From Gemmobacter fulvus (GTDB lineage Bacteria > Pseudomonadota > Alphaproteobacteria > Rhodobacterales > Rhodobacteraceae), in the NCBI RefSeq assembly GCF_018798885.1, contig NZ_CP076361.1, positions 620,001-684,000 on the forward strand: DNA of 64,000 nucleotides, given 5' to 3'. Both the position numbers and the translations under genes were made by a program. The notes beneath the pieces were generated by a model that saw only the letters and a list, made by a program, of their open reading frames with translations, searched no databases and was not told the origin of the DNA. The first letter of the stretch is position 1; every line of letters begins with the position of its first letter. Below are positions 1-8,841 of the stretch, piece after piece.

Positions 1-2205
1 CATCCAGGTGACAAGGGCAGCGATGCCCAGCACCATGGCGAATGCGTAGTGGAAGATGTAACCCGATTGCATCCGGGCGGCAAAGCGCGTCAGCATCGGA
101 ATGAGGCCCATGGCAACACCGTTGATCGACCCGTCGATCACTGCGCCATCACCCTTCCGCCACAGGAAGGAACCAAGCCATTTCGCCGGGGCCACGAAGA
201 TCGCGTCATACAGCTCGTCGAAATACCACTTGTTGAGCAGGAATTCGTAAAGCGGACGCTGCGTGGCGGCCAAGCGTTTCGGCAGATCGGGCCGACGGAT
301 GTAGAACTGATAGGCCAGCGCAAGGCCGAGCAGCATGGCGATGAACGGCGAGACCTTCACCCATTTCGGCACCGAATGGGCCGCGGCGATGATGGTGGTC
401 GGCTCGTGATGGCCTTCACCCTCGTGGAAGCCGATCCGCTCCTTGACGGCCGCCAGCTCTTCCGGGCCATAGGGCAGGATGCTGATGGCACCCTTGGGCG
501 CGGCAGCGACCGCATGGGTGTCGGCGGCATGGGCCTCGGTGCCCGGAGCGGCTTCGGTCGTCGCAGCTTCTGTTGCCTCGGGGGCGGCATGCGCCTCGCC
601 TTCGGCGGCGTGATGCACGGCGGCTTCCATGCCGAACCAGGCATTCATCTTGGCTTCATCGCCAAAGAAGCTGTTGTACCAGATCATGCCCGAGAACACC
701 GCCCCAAGCGCCAGAACGCCCAGCGGGATCAGCATGACAGCCGGGCTTTCATGCGGTTCGTGATGGCCGTGGCCGTGATCATCATGGCCATGGGCGTCGT
801 GACCATGCGCGGCATGTCCGTGGGCATCATGCCCATGCGCGCGGCTTTCCCCGTAGAAGGTGAGGAACATCAGGCGCCACGAATAGAACGAGGTCATGCA
901 GGCCGCGATCACCAACAGCCAGAAGGCATAGTTGGAGCCGACATAGGCGCTTTCGATCACGGCATCTTTCGACAGGAAGCCTGCAAAGCCGTAATGGGTC
1001 AGCGGGATACCGACGCCGGTGATGGCCAGCGTGCCGATCATCATCGCCCAGAAGGTCAGCGGGATCTTTTTGCGCAGACCACCATAGTTGCGCATGTCCT
1101 GTTCGTGATGTGTTGCATGGATCACCGACCCGGCGCCCAGAAACAGCATCGCCTTGAAGAAGGCATGCGTGAACAGGTGGAACATGGCGACCGGGTAGGC
1201 CCCCACCCCGGCAGCGACGAACATGTAGCCCAGTTGCGAACAGGTCGAATAGGCGATCACGCGCTTGATGTCGTTCTGCACCAGACCGACGGTGGCAGCA
1301 AAGAACGCCGTCGTCGCCCCCAGCACGGTGATCATGGTGGTGGCCGAAGGCGCGAATTCATAGAGCGGCGACATGCGGCACACGAGGAACACGCCCGCCG
1401 TCACCATGGTTGCCGCGTGAATCAGCGCCGACACCGGGGTCGGGCCTTCCATCGCATCCGGCAGCCAGGTGTGCAGGCCAAGCTGGGCCGATTTGCCCAT
1501 CGCGCCGATGAACAGCAGCACACCGATCAGGTTCGCAGCGTTCCAGTCGGCCCAGAGGAAATGCAGATTGGTCTGCGCCAGTTCCGGTGCGGCCGCGAAC
1601 ACATCGTCAAAGCGGATGCTGTCGGTCAGGAAGAACAGCGCAAAGATGCCAAGCGCAAAGCCGAAGTCACCCACGCGGTTGACGATGAACGCCTTCATCG
1701 CGGCGGCATTGGCCGAAGGCTTGCGGTAATAGAAGCCGATCAGCAGGTAAGACGCGACGCCCACGCCTTCCCAGCCGAAGAACATCTGCACCAGGTTGTC
1801 AGAGGTGATCAGCGTCAGCATGGCGAAGGTGAAGAACGAGAGATAAGCGAAGAACCGCGCCTTGTAATGTTCGCCCTCGCCCCAGTTGTCGTCATGCGCC
1901 ATGTAGCCGAAGCTGTAGAGATGCACGAGCGCCGAGACGGAGTTCACCACCACCAGCATGATCGCGGTCAGCCGGTCCAGCCGGATCGCCCATTCGGTGT
2001 CAAGGCTGCCGGACTGGATCCAGGTCAGCAGGTGGATATGCTGGGTTTCGCCGTCGAAGCCCAGAAAGATAACCCAGGACAGGGCCGCCGCAAGAAAGAC
2101 CAGCGCCGTGGTAATGACCTGCCCGGCAAACTCGCCAAAGAACCGCCAGCCGAAGCCGCAGATCAGGGCGCCGACAAGGGGCGCAAGAAGGATGATCGTG
2201 GCCAT
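1..2205 (-). CDS. nuoL: NADH-quinone oxidoreductase subunit L (C-terminus beyond window)
   Basis: Antiporter-like proton-pumping membrane subunit of respiratory complex I. The start ATG lies at 2205 and the frame stays open for 735 codons to the left edge without a stop, so the protein is longer than E. coli NuoL (about 613 aa). The N-terminus is hydrophobic with many membrane segments, and the SFGYMAHDD region is typical of NuoL. Residues about 457-486 (748-837) form a histidine-rich stretch (13 His in 30 residues) just before a conserved HEPHESP motif, and a second low-complexity Ala/Glu/Thr/His stretch lies near residues 522-572. It follows nuoK after only 5 bp. Identity is certain from motifs plus operon position; the length of the missing C-terminus is unknown. 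Confidence 0.95.
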   Translation of the reverse strand, partial: MATIILLAPLVGALICGFGWRFFGEFAGQVITTALVFLAAALSWVIFLGFDGETQHIHLLTWIQSGSLDTEWAIRLDRLTAIMLVVVNSVSALVHLYSFGYMAHDDNWGEGEHYKARFFAYLSFFTFAMLTLITSDNLVQMFFGWEGVGVASYLLIGFYYRKPSANAAAMKAFIVNRVGDFGFALGIFALFFLTDSIRFDDVFAAAPELAQTNLHFLWADWNAANLIGVLLFIGAMGKSAQLGLHTWLPDAMEGPTPVSALIHAATMVTAGVFLVCRMSPLYEFAPSATTMITVLGATTAFFAATVGLVQNDIKRVIAYSTCSQLGYMFVAAGVGAYPVAMFHLFTHAFFKAMLFLGAGSVIHATHHEQDMRNYGGLRKKIPLTFWAMMIGTLAITGVGIPLTHYGFAGFLSKDAVIESAYVGSNYAFWLLVIAACMTSFYSWRLMFLTFYGESRAHGHDAHGHAAHGHDAHGHDDHGHGHHEPHESPAVMLIPLGVLALGAVFSGMIWYNSFFGDEAKMNAWFGMEAAVHHAAEGEAHAAPEATEAATTEAAPGTEAHAADTHAVAAAPKGAISILPYGPEELAAVKERIGFHEGEGHHEPTTIIAAAHSVPKWVKVSPFIAMLLGLALAYQFYIRRPDLPKRLAATQRPLYEFLLNKWYFDELYDAIFVAPAKWLGSFLWRKGDGAVIDGSINGVAMGLIPMLTRFAARMQSGYIFHYAFAMVLGIAALVTWM

Positions 2206-2210
2206 GTGCC

Positions 2211-2516
2211 TCAGCCTTTCATCACGTTGGCGTCTTCGACGTCGATGGTGCCGCGGGTGCGGAAGAAGCTGACGAGGATCGCAAGGCCGATGGCGGCCTC
2301 GGCTGCGGCCACGGTCAGCACGAACATGGTGAACACCTGCCCCACCAGATCGCCAAGGAAGCTGGAGAAGGCGACAAGGTTGATGTTCACCGCCAGCAGC
2401 ATGAGTTCAATCGACATCAGGATGACGATCACGTTCTTCCGGTTGAGGAAGATGCCGAAGATGCCGATGACGAACAACGCCGCCGCCACCGTCAGGTAAT
2501 GTTCCAGTCCTACCAT
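2211..2516 (-). CDS. nuoK: NADH-quinone oxidoreductase subunit K
   Basis: Small membrane subunit of complex I, 101 aa, exactly the family size. Three transmembrane helices are visible, with the conserved intramembrane glutamates at E37 (MSIELML) and E73 (AAAEAAIG), which correspond to the proton-path glutamates E36/E72 in E. coli. The start MVGLEHYL at 2516 is chosen because it matches the family N-terminus and is preceded by a GGAGGG ribosome binding site; the frame is open further upstream but that stretch is not NuoK-like. It lies between nuoJ and nuoL; the 113-bp gap to nuoJ is the largest gap in this part of the operon and holds inverted repeats. Confidence 0.97.
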   Translation of the reverse strand: MVGLEHYLTVAAALFVIGIFGIFLNRKNVIVILMSIELMLLAVNINLVAFSSFLGDLVGQVFTMFVLTVAAAEAAIGLAILVSFFRTRGTIDVEDANVMKG

Positions 2517-2555
2517 TCTCGTCCCTCCGGGTGTTTGCCCGTATATTCTGGATGC

Positions 2556-2627
2556 GGCGGCGCCGCCTTTGTGCCGGGTAAACCCCCAGCCTCTGTTTTT
2601 CCGTAGGGTGCGTGCCATGCACGCACC
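2556..2627. repeat. Two palindromes in the nuoJ-nuoK gap (REP-like)
   Basis: The 113-bp space between nuoJ and nuoK holds a perfect inverted repeat of two 9-bp arms (GGTGCGTGC / GCACGCACC, 2607-2627, 3-nt spacer) and a 12-bp perfect palindrome (GGCGGCGCCGCC, 2556-2567). No reading frame looks coding here. The first resembles, from memory, the GTAGGGTGCGT-type dispersed repeats seen in many bacteria. No T-run follows, so it is not an obvious intrinsic terminator; it may be a mobile repeat or an mRNA processing or pausing element. Confidence 0.7.
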
Positions 2628-2629
2628 GA

Positions 2630-3244
2630 TCACAAGCCCTGCCCCGGCTTCACGTCTTTCAGTTCCATCGCCTTGGCCGGATCGCGCCACATCTGGTGCA
2701 GCACGTTCTGGCGTTTCACGTCCTTGCGGTGGCGCAGGGTCAGCACGATGGCGCCGATCATGGCGACCAGCAGGATCAGGCCCGATGCCTGGAACAGGTA
2801 GATGTATTGGTCATAGATCAGCATCCCCAGCGCACGGGTGTTCTCCATTTCAGAGATCGCGGGCGTCACGGCCTGGCGCAGCCCCAAGGCACCTTCGGCC
2901 TGGGTCCAGACGGCAAAGGCCATGCCGAATTGCAGCAGGATGATCACACCGACCAGCAGCGCCAGCGGCATGGTGCGGGCCATCTCGCCCTTCAGTTCGG
3001 CAAAATCAATGTCGAGCATCATCACCACGAACAGGAACAGCACCGCCACCGCGCCGACATAGACGATGATCAGCAGCATGGCCACGAACTCGGCCCCCAG
3101 CAGCACGAACAGGCCCGCCGCCGACAGGAAGGTAAGGATCAGCCACAGCACCGAATGCACCGGGTTGCGCGACACCGTGACCATCAGGCCCGCAGCCACC
3201 GCCACCACGGCAAAGCAATAGAAGGCGTAATCGGCAACGCTCAT
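2630..3244 (-). CDS. nuoJ: NADH-quinone oxidoreductase subunit J
   Basis: Membrane subunit of complex I, 204 aa, with five predicted transmembrane segments. The N-terminal region [18 protein letters not shown] and the [19 protein letters not shown] segment (third helix, residues about 60-80) are highly characteristic of NuoJ. The start at 3244 overlaps the end of the upstream carboxymuconolactone decarboxylase-family gene by 4 bp, implying translational coupling. The C-terminal tail is polar and probably cytoplasmic. Confidence 0.97.
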   Translation of the reverse strand: MSVADYAFYCFAVVAVAAGLMVTVSRNPVHSVLWLILTFLSAAGLFVLLGAEFVAMLLIIVYVGAVAVLFLFVVMMLDIDFAELKGEMARTMPLALLVGVIILLQFGMAFAVWTQAEGALGLRQAVTPAISEMENTRALGMLIYDQYIYLFQASGLILLVAMIGAIVLTLRHRKDVKRQNVLHQMWRDPAKAMELKDVKPGQGL

Positions 3245-3651
3245 GCGTTTTTCTCCTCGGTTTCCGCAAAAACCGCCTGAGCCATCTCAAGCGCCTTCTG
3301 CATGGCGGGCAGCCCGCCGAACATGCTCATCTGCCAGATCACTTCCGCAATCTCGCGTTTGGTTGCCCCCGCCTCAAGCGCATGGCGGATGGTCAGTTTC
3401 AGCTGCGCCTCGGCATGGGCGCCCAGCACCGTCAGCGCCGAAATGGTCACCAGCAGCCGGGTTTTCGCATCCAGCCCTTCGCGGTTGAAGGTGCGGCCGA
3501 ACCACATTTCCATCATGTCTTTCGTCATGGTGGGCATGAAAGTCTCGAAGCCTTTCACCGACATGGTTTCCAGCGACGGATTCAAGGCGCGGACCATCTC
3601 CTGCCCCTGCTCCATCATCGTCTTGAAAAGTTTGGTGAAATCTTCGTTCAT
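3241..3651 (-). CDS. Carboxymuconolactone decarboxylase (CMD/AhpD-like) family protein
   Basis: 136-aa soluble protein of the CMD superfamily, inserted between nuoI and nuoJ. The core is the alpha-helical segment [18 protein letters not shown] (residues about 60-77) followed by [20 protein letters not shown] (88-107), diagnostic for the family. It lacks the CxxC pair of AhpD peroxidase-type members, so thiol peroxidase activity is not expected. The ATG at 3651 is chosen; a GTG at 3660 in the same frame overlaps the nuoI stop and is an alternative. It ends in a 4-bp overlap with nuoJ. Its role next to complex I is unknown; an assembly or quinone-related function is speculation. Confidence 0.85.
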   Translation of the reverse strand: MNEDFTKLFKTMMEQGQEMVRALNPSLETMSVKGFETFMPTMTKDMMEMWFGRTFNREGLDAKTRLLVTISALTVLGAHAEAQLKLTIRHALEAGATKREIAEVIWQMSMFGGLPAMQKALEMAQAVFAETEEKNA

Positions 3652-3656
3652 TGCGA

Positions 3657-4151
3657 TCACCGATACGGAGCGTCAAGCTCGAGGTTGCGGGCAATTTCGG
3701 CTTCCCAGCGCGCGCCATTCTCCAGCAGCTTTTCCTTGTTGTAGTAAAGCTCTTCGCGCGTTTCGGTCGAGAATTCGAAGTTCGGGCCTTCGACGATGGC
3801 ATCCACCGGGCAGGCTTCCTGACAGAAGCCGCAATAGATACATTTCGTCATGTCGATGTCATAGCGCGTGGTGCGGCGCGAGCCATCCTCGCGCGGTTCT
3901 GCGTCGATGGTGATGGCCTGCGCCGGGCAGATCGCCTCGCACAGCTTGCAGGCGATGCAGCGTTCCTCGCCATTGGCATAGCGACGCAGCGCGTGTTCAC
4001 CACGGAACCGGGGCGACAGCGGGCCCTTTTCATGCGGATAGTTCAGCGTCGCCTTGGGGGCGAAGAAATACTTCAACCCCAGGCCAAAGCCTTTGATGAA
4101 ATCCACGAGCAGGAAGTATTTCACGGCCCGGTTCATATCCATCGCGCCCAT
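3657..4151 (-). CDS. nuoI: NADH-quinone oxidoreductase subunit I
   Basis: Peripheral-arm subunit of complex I carrying two [4Fe-4S] clusters (N6a, N6b). 164 aa, the standard alphaproteobacterial (TYKY-like) length. Two CxxCxxCxxxC motifs are present: C65, C68, C71, C75 and C104, C107, C110, C114, each followed by Pro. The N-terminal amphipathic segment (residues 9-30) is typical for membrane-arm contact. It follows the methyltransferase gene with a 1-bp gap and is followed by the CMD-family gene. Confidence 0.98.
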   Translation of the reverse strand: MGAMDMNRAVKYFLLVDFIKGFGLGLKYFFAPKATLNYPHEKGPLSPRFRGEHALRRYANGEERCIACKLCEAICPAQAITIDAEPREDGSRRTTRYDIDMTKCIYCGFCQEACPVDAIVEGPNFEFSTETREELYYNKEKLLENGARWEAEIARNLELDAPYR

Positions 4152-4152
4152 C

Positions 4153-4926
4153 TTAAGCTTCCTTTGCCTTTGTTTCTTGCAGCGCGCCCGCAGTGCTGTG
4201 CGGGGCCCATTTCTTCACATAGTCGCTTTGCAGCATGATATCGCCAAGACTGCTCTCCGCGAGACGCTCCACCTCGTAGTAGAGATAGACCCGGTCCTTC
4301 GGAAAGTCGGTTTTGCCCAGACGCAGCCGGTTGCCCTTTAGCGCCGGATCCGGAAAAACAAAAGGCTGTGCGCCCTTTTCCGGCACGGTGCGCAGGCCAA
4401 GGCAGCGATGAACCTGACAGCCCGCCGTCCGGCCCCAGAAGGTCCAGACAAGCTCGGGACTGAACTGATAGATGCCATGCGCAAGCCAGCCGTTCATCCC
4501 GTTGGCCGACACGAAGCGCCCGCCCGGTTTCAACATGCGGAACACGCTTTGCAGCGCCACCGGCACATTGAACACGTGTTCCAGCGTGCCGCCGTCAAAG
4601 ATAAAGTCGAACTGGCCTTCCAGCTCCGGCGCGACGGGTCGGTTGAGGTCATGCAGGATACCTGCACCCTCGTAATCCGAAAAGTCCATCGCCTCCATCT
4701 GGCCGAAGCCCAGCTTTTCCATCAGCGTTTCGCAGAAGCCATCTTCCTGCACGGTCTGCTGGAAACTGCCCTCTTTGCCCGCGCGCCGCCACGACCGTTC
4801 ATACAACCGGCTGAAACGTCCGTTCGGCTTGAAGGCATGACGCCCAAGCATCAGCGTCCGGCCCTCGGGGCGGAACCGCCCCGAAAGCTGGCAAAGCTGA
4901 TCAAAAAGGACGTAATCGACCCCCAT
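4153..4926 (-). CDS. Class I SAM-dependent methyltransferase-like protein embedded in nuo operon
   Basis: 257-aa soluble protein that looks like a class I methyltransferase. The clearest motif is [15 protein letters not shown] at residues 106-120 (the post-II acidic loop with the EHV signature), followed by RMLKPGGRF (130-138), typical of methyltransferase motif III/post-III. The glycine-rich motif I is weak, so cofactor binding needs checking. It sits between nuoH (6-bp gap) and nuoI (1-bp gap) in the same orientation, clearly part of the operon. The substrate is unknown; methylation of a complex I subunit or quinone-site component is an idea from context only. It could also be a degenerate, non-catalytic fold. 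Confidence 0.75.
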   Translation of the reverse strand: MGVDYVLFDQLCQLSGRFRPEGRTLMLGRHAFKPNGRFSRLYERSWRRAGKEGSFQQTVQEDGFCETLMEKLGFGQMEAMDFSDYEGAGILHDLNRPVAPELEGQFDFIFDGGTLEHVFNVPVALQSVFRMLKPGGRFVSANGMNGWLAHGIYQFSPELVWTFWGRTAGCQVHRCLGLRTVPEKGAQPFVFPDPALKGNRLRLGKTDFPKDRVYLYYEVERLAESSLGDIMLQSDYVKKWAPHSTAGALQETKAKEA

Positions 4927-4932
4927 CCTGCA

Positions 4933-5970
4933 TCAGCCCCCGATGGACCAGCGCGCCCAGAGCCCGCCCAGCACTTCGTATTTCGCCAGGAACGACACCA
5001 GCACCACCCAGCCGAGCGACAGCGGCAGGAACACTTTCCAGCCGATCCGCATCAGCTGATCATAGCGGTAGCGCGGCACGATGGCCTTCACCATGGCGAA
5101 CATGAAGAAGAAGAACGCCATCTTGCCGACCATCCACAGCGCGCCATCCGGCAGGCCCGGAATGGGCGACAGCCAGCCGCCGAAGAACAGGAGCGAGATC
5201 AGCGCGCACATCAGGAAGATGGCGATATATTCCCCAGCCATGAACAGCAGGAACGGCGTTGCCGAATATTCCACCTGATAGCCCGCAACCAGTTCCGATT
5301 CCGCTTCGGGTAGATCGAAGGGCGGGCGGTTGGTTTCTGCCAGCGCCGAGATGAAGAACAGCGCCACCATCGGCAGATGCGGCAGCCAGTACCAGCCGAA
5401 CAGGCCATAGCTGGTGTCCTGCGCCGCCACGATATGCGAGAAGTTCATCGAGCCGGTGGAGATGATGATGCCGATGATGATCAGGCCCAGGCTGACCTCA
5501 TACGAGATCATCTGCGCGGCAGAGCGGAGCGAGCCGAGGAACGGGTATTTGGAGTTCGACGCCCAGCCGCCCATGATCACGCCATACACCTCCAGCGAGG
5601 AGATGGCGAAGACATAGAGAATGGCCACGTTGATATCCGACAGAACCCAGCCATCGCTGAACGGGATCACCGCCCAGGCAATCATCGCCAGCACGAAGGA
5701 CAGGATCGGCGCGAGGAAGAACACCGGGCGGTCGGCCCCGGCCGGCACCACGACTTCTTTCACCACATATTTCAGCGCATCGGCCACCGATTGCAGCAGG
5801 CCAAAGGCCCCCACAACGTTCGGGCCGCGCCGCATCTGCACGGCGGCCCAGATCTTGCGGTCGCCATAAACGAGGAACAGCAGCGAAATCATCACGAAGG
5901 CGATGACCAGAAGGCTTTGCGCGGCGATCAGCAGCGCCGTCCCGAGCCCGGTTTGCAGAAATTCAGCCAT
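4933..5970 (-). CDS. nuoH: NADH-quinone oxidoreductase subunit H
   Basis: Membrane subunit of complex I that forms much of the quinone chamber at the junction with the peripheral arm. 345 aa with about eight transmembrane helices. The conserved loops [20 protein letters not shown] (residues about 35-54) and [19 protein letters not shown] (near residue 205-225) are diagnostic. The start [10 protein letters not shown] at 5970 is the only reasonable one. Upstream, a lipoprotein gene separates it from nuoG. Confidence 0.98.
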   Translation of the reverse strand: MAEFLQTGLGTALLIAAQSLLVIAFVMISLLFLVYGDRKIWAAVQMRRGPNVVGAFGLLQSVADALKYVVKEVVVPAGADRPVFFLAPILSFVLAMIAWAVIPFSDGWVLSDINVAILYVFAISSLEVYGVIMGGWASNSKYPFLGSLRSAAQMISYEVSLGLIIIGIIISTGSMNFSHIVAAQDTSYGLFGWYWLPHLPMVALFFISALAETNRPPFDLPEAESELVAGYQVEYSATPFLLFMAGEYIAIFLMCALISLLFFGGWLSPIPGLPDGALWMVGKMAFFFFMFAMVKAIVPRYRYDQLMRIGWKVFLPLSLGWVVLVSFLAKYEVLGGLWARWSIGG

Positions 5971-6002
5971 GATGCCTTAGTCCCTCAGCCCATTCTTCAT
6001 CG

Positions 6003-6404
6003 TTATATCGTCGGTATGCCCTGCGCGCCGCAATCGCGCACCGTCACTTCGGCGTCGATTGTTTTCAGCCCGCGAGGCAGCGCGGAGGAGATGGTATAGA
6101 CCGCATCCCCCCGCCATTTTGATCCGGTCTGTGCCACCGTGGTGCGCACATGCCGCGCAAATCCGAAGCCTCGGATCAGCGCATATTGGGCCGCCGCGCA
6201 GCGCGCATAGGCCTCGACCTCCAGCTCGTTCCGCGCGCCTTGCATGGCCACGCGGAAATTCACCAGATCCCCATCCAGCAGGATCGTCTCGATCCCGTCA
6301 TATTTGGGGGATGCCCCCTCGGGCAGCACCGCCACAGCCGCCGCACAGCCCGACAGGCTCGCCGGGGCGAGCAGCAGGGTTGCGAGGATCGGCCATGCGC
6401 GCAT
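6003..6404 (-). CDS. Putative lipoprotein between nuoG and nuoH
   Basis: 133-aa protein with an N-terminal hydrophobic signal (residues 2-18) ending in a lipobox, LSGC, with Cys19 as the likely lipidated residue. The mature part is small and has no domain I recognise; it contains two further cysteines (in YARCAAAQ and RDCGAQG). The gene lies in the nuo operon, 3 bp after the nuoG start region in gene order and 32 bp before nuoH, all on the same strand. Since complex I projects into the cytoplasm, a periplasmic lipoprotein here would contact only the membrane arm. Function unknown. Confidence 0.8.
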   Translation of the reverse strand: MRAWPILATLLLAPASLSGCAAAVAVLPEGASPKYDGIETILLDGDLVNFRVAMQGARNELEVEAYARCAAAQYALIRGFGFARHVRTTVAQTGSKWRGDAVYTISSALPRGLKTIDAEVTVRDCGAQGIPTI

Positions 6405-6407
6405 CGG

Positions 6408-8414
6408 TTACTCCGCCGCCAGCGGCGCGGCGGCCCGTGCCGCTGCCAGGGCCGACAGCTCGCCCATCAGGCTGGAGGCGCGCGCAATCGGGTTGGTCAG
6501 GTAATAGTCGGTCACTGCCGGGCGGAAGGTCGCCTGCCCCGGAGCGCGCAGTTCCAGCGCCGGGCCTGCATTCTCCGCCACTTCGTCGATCCGGCCCAGA
6601 TGCGGATGCGCCGCCACCAGCGACTGCCGCAGTTGCGCAAGGCTGTCCCAGGCCAGCGTCATGCCGATTTCCGCCGACAGCGCCCGCAGGATCGCCCAGT
6701 TCTCCTTGGCTTCACCCGGGGCAAAGCCCGCGCGCTGTGCCAGTTGCGGACGGCCTTCGGTGTTCACGAACAGCCCGCTTTCTTCGGTATAGGCAGCGCC
6801 CGGCAGAATGATGTCGGCGCGGTGCGCGCCACGGTCGCCATGGCTGCCCTGATAGATCACCAGCGGACCGGCGGCAATTTCCACCTCATCCGCGCCCAGA
6901 TTGTAGATCACCTCGGCCCCGTCCAGCGCGCCGACCAGCCCGCCTTCCGTGGTGGCGCCCACATCCATCGCACCGACCCGCGCCGCCGCACTGTGCAGCA
7001 CCAGAAGCTTGGCCCCGGCAGCCGCAGCCAGCGCCTGCGCATGGGCCAGCACCGCCTCGCCATCCGCCTCGCGCAGCGCGCCCTGCCCCACGATCACCAC
7101 ACCGCCGGTGGCCTCGGCCGATTGCACAGCCGCCAGCAGCGCCGCGCGGTCGGTGCCCGCATGGGTGTAATCATAGGTCAGATCCGCCGCCGCGCCGATC
7201 AGCGTGACTTTCGCGCCACGAGTCCAGACCTTGCGGATGCGCGCATTCAGCACCGGCGCTTCAAGGCGCGGGTTGGTGCCGATCAGCCAGATCGCCTTGG
7301 CCGCATCAATATCTTCAATCGCAGCGGTGCCGACATAGGCCGCACGGTTGCCCGCAGGCAGGCGCGCGCCATCGGTGCGGCACTCCACCTTGCCGCCCAG
7401 GCCTTCGATCAGGGTTTTCAGGCTGTAGACCGCCTCGACCGGGGCCAGATCGCCCACGAGGCCGACCACCTTGCGGCCCTTCATCGCCGCCGCAGCCGCA
7501 GCCAGCGCCTCGGCCCAGCCCGCTTTGCGCAGGCGGCCATTCTCACGGATATAGGGCGTATCCAGCCGCTGGCGGCGCAGACCGTCCCAGACGAAGCGCG
7601 ATTTGTCCGACAGCCATTCTTCGTTCACGCCGTCATGGTTGCGCGGCACGATGCGCATCACTTCGCGGCCCTTGGTGTCCACCCGGATGTTGGAGCCGAG
7701 CGCATCCATCACGTCGATGGTTTCGGTCTTGGTCAGTTCCCACGGGCGGGCTGTGAAGGCATAGGGTTTCGAGGTCAGCGCGCCCACCGGGCACAAGTCG
7801 ATGATATTACCCTGAAGATTGCTGTCGAGCGTCAGGTTCAGATAGGAGGTGATCTCGCTGTCCTCGCCGCGCCCGGTCTGACCCATCTGGGTGATACCCG
7901 CGACTTCGGTTGTAAAGCGCACACAGCGCGTGCAGGAAATGCAGCGCGTCATCTTGGTTTCGACCAGCGGCCCGAGGTTCAGGTCTTCGCTGGCGCGTTT
8001 GGGTTCGCGGTAGCGCGAGAAATCCACGCCGTAAGCCATGGCCTGATCCTGAAGATCACATTCGCCGCCCTGATCGCAGATCGGGCAATCGAGCGGGTGG
8101 TTGATCAGCAGGAATTCCATCACGCCTTCGCGGGCCTTCTTGACCATCGGCGAGTTGGTTTTCACCACCGGCGGCTGACCTTCCGGGCCGGGGCGCAGAT
8201 CGCGCACCTGCATGGCGCAGCTTGCGGCAGGCTTCGGCGGGCCGCCCACCACCTCGACCAGACACATGCGGCAATTGCCCGCGATGGTCAGCCGTTCGTG
8301 GTAGCAAAAGCGCGGGATCTCGATCCCGGCGACTTCGGCCGCCTGAATGATCGTCATCGCGGCGTCCACCTCGACCTCGATGCCGTCGATGATGATTTTC
8401 TTGAGGTTGCTCAT
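6408..8414 (-). CDS. nuoG: NADH-quinone oxidoreductase subunit G
   Basis: Largest peripheral subunit of complex I, 668 aa, close to Paracoccus Nqo3. Cluster ligands are visible: N1b [2Fe-2S] C37, C48, C51, C66; the His-ligated N5 cluster H106, C110, C113, C119; and N4 cysteines C158, C161, C164 with a fourth in [12 protein letters not shown]. The rest is a molybdopterin-oxidoreductase-like fold without active molybdenum-site residues. The C-terminus is Ala-rich. It starts 4 bp after the stop of a 21-codon ORF. Confidence 0.98.
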   Translation of the reverse strand: MSNLKKIIIDGIEVEVDAAMTIIQAAEVAGIEIPRFCYHERLTIAGNCRMCLVEVVGGPPKPAASCAMQVRDLRPGPEGQPPVVKTNSPMVKKAREGVMEFLLINHPLDCPICDQGGECDLQDQAMAYGVDFSRYREPKRASEDLNLGPLVETKMTRCISCTRCVRFTTEVAGITQMGQTGRGEDSEITSYLNLTLDSNLQGNIIDLCPVGALTSKPYAFTARPWELTKTETIDVMDALGSNIRVDTKGREVMRIVPRNHDGVNEEWLSDKSRFVWDGLRRQRLDTPYIRENGRLRKAGWAEALAAAAAAMKGRKVVGLVGDLAPVEAVYSLKTLIEGLGGKVECRTDGARLPAGNRAAYVGTAAIEDIDAAKAIWLIGTNPRLEAPVLNARIRKVWTRGAKVTLIGAAADLTYDYTHAGTDRAALLAAVQSAEATGGVVIVGQGALREADGEAVLAHAQALAAAAGAKLLVLHSAAARVGAMDVGATTEGGLVGALDGAEVIYNLGADEVEIAAGPLVIYQGSHGDRGAHRADIILPGAAYTEESGLFVNTEGRPQLAQRAGFAPGEAKENWAILRALSAEIGMTLAWDSLAQLRQSLVAAHPHLGRIDEVAENAGPALELRAPGQATFRPAVTDYYLTNPIARASSLMGELSALAAARAAAPLAAE

Positions 8415-8418
8415 CAGC

Positions 8419-8484
8419 TTACTCCGCCGAAATCCGCGCCATGGCCTGCGCCCGCGCCGTCATCTGTTGTGTGGGACGGCTCAT
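8419..8484 (-). CDS. Possible 21-aa micro-ORF coupled between lipoprotein gene and nuoG
   Basis: ATG at 8484-8482 overlaps the lipoprotein gene's TGA stop (8483-8481) in the ATGA style used by many gene pairs in this window, and the TAA stop is 4 bp before the nuoG ATG. The predicted peptide is [21 protein letters not shown]. It could be a real micropeptide, or simply a leader that keeps ribosomes moving into nuoG. Coding support is limited to its position and overlap; it is too short for composition tests. Confidence 0.35.
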   Translation of the reverse strand: MSRPTQQMTARAQAMARISAE

Positions 8485-8840
8485 GCGCAGCCCCCCTCGA
8501 ATATCCATGCGCCTGCGGCATAACCGCCGATCGCCTGCGGCTGAAACCGCCCGCCGGCCTGCGCGCAGGCCAGCGCCGCCACATCCTTGGCACGTTTGCC
8601 CTGATCGCCCGCAAAGGGCGCCACCCGCAGCGTCAGGCCCGGCACCGCCACAGCCCCCGCCCGCGTCAGCGCCTTGCCGGGGCGGCCTGCCGCCAGACGG
8701 GCCTGATAGCTGACCCCTTCATGTGCCACCGCAAAGGCCCCGGCCTGCGCCGTGCCTTTCGGAGCCTGCACCGCCGGGGCCGCACAGGCACAAAGCCCTG
8801 CCGCCGCCAGTCCGATGCCAAGAAGGGTGCCAGCCTGCAT
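8481..8840 (-). CDS. Putative small lipoprotein between nuoF and nuoG
   Basis: 119-aa protein beginning MQAGTLLGIGLAAAG, a hydrophobic signal followed by a lipobox-like LCAC (Cys around residue 17-19). No known domain is recognised; the mature part is Ala/Gly-rich, with single cysteines near the middle (ALACAQ) and at the very end (GGCA), which could form a disulfide. The start at 8840 is 1 bp after the nuoF stop codon. The frame is open further upstream but that part is antisense to coding sequence of nuoF in composition. A second embedded lipoprotein (6003-6404) lies after nuoG; the two are not obviously alike. Confidence 0.75.
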   Translation of the reverse strand: MQAGTLLGIGLAAAGLCACAAPAVQAPKGTAQAGAFAVAHEGVSYQARLAAGRPGKALTRAGAVAVPGLTLRVAPFAGDQGKRAKDVAALACAQAGGRFQPQAIGGYAAGAWIFEGGCA

Positions 8841-8841
8841 C

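Noticed and set aside
49-2499. Long plus-strand open frame (816 codons) across nuoL
   Set aside because: Antisense to nuoL; composition is Arg/His-rich with no domain, typical of mirrored frames in GC-rich genes.
4153-4926. Methyltransferase called as UbiE/COQ5 quinone methylase
   Set aside because: Motifs do not match UbiE and motif I is weak; only general class I fold supported.
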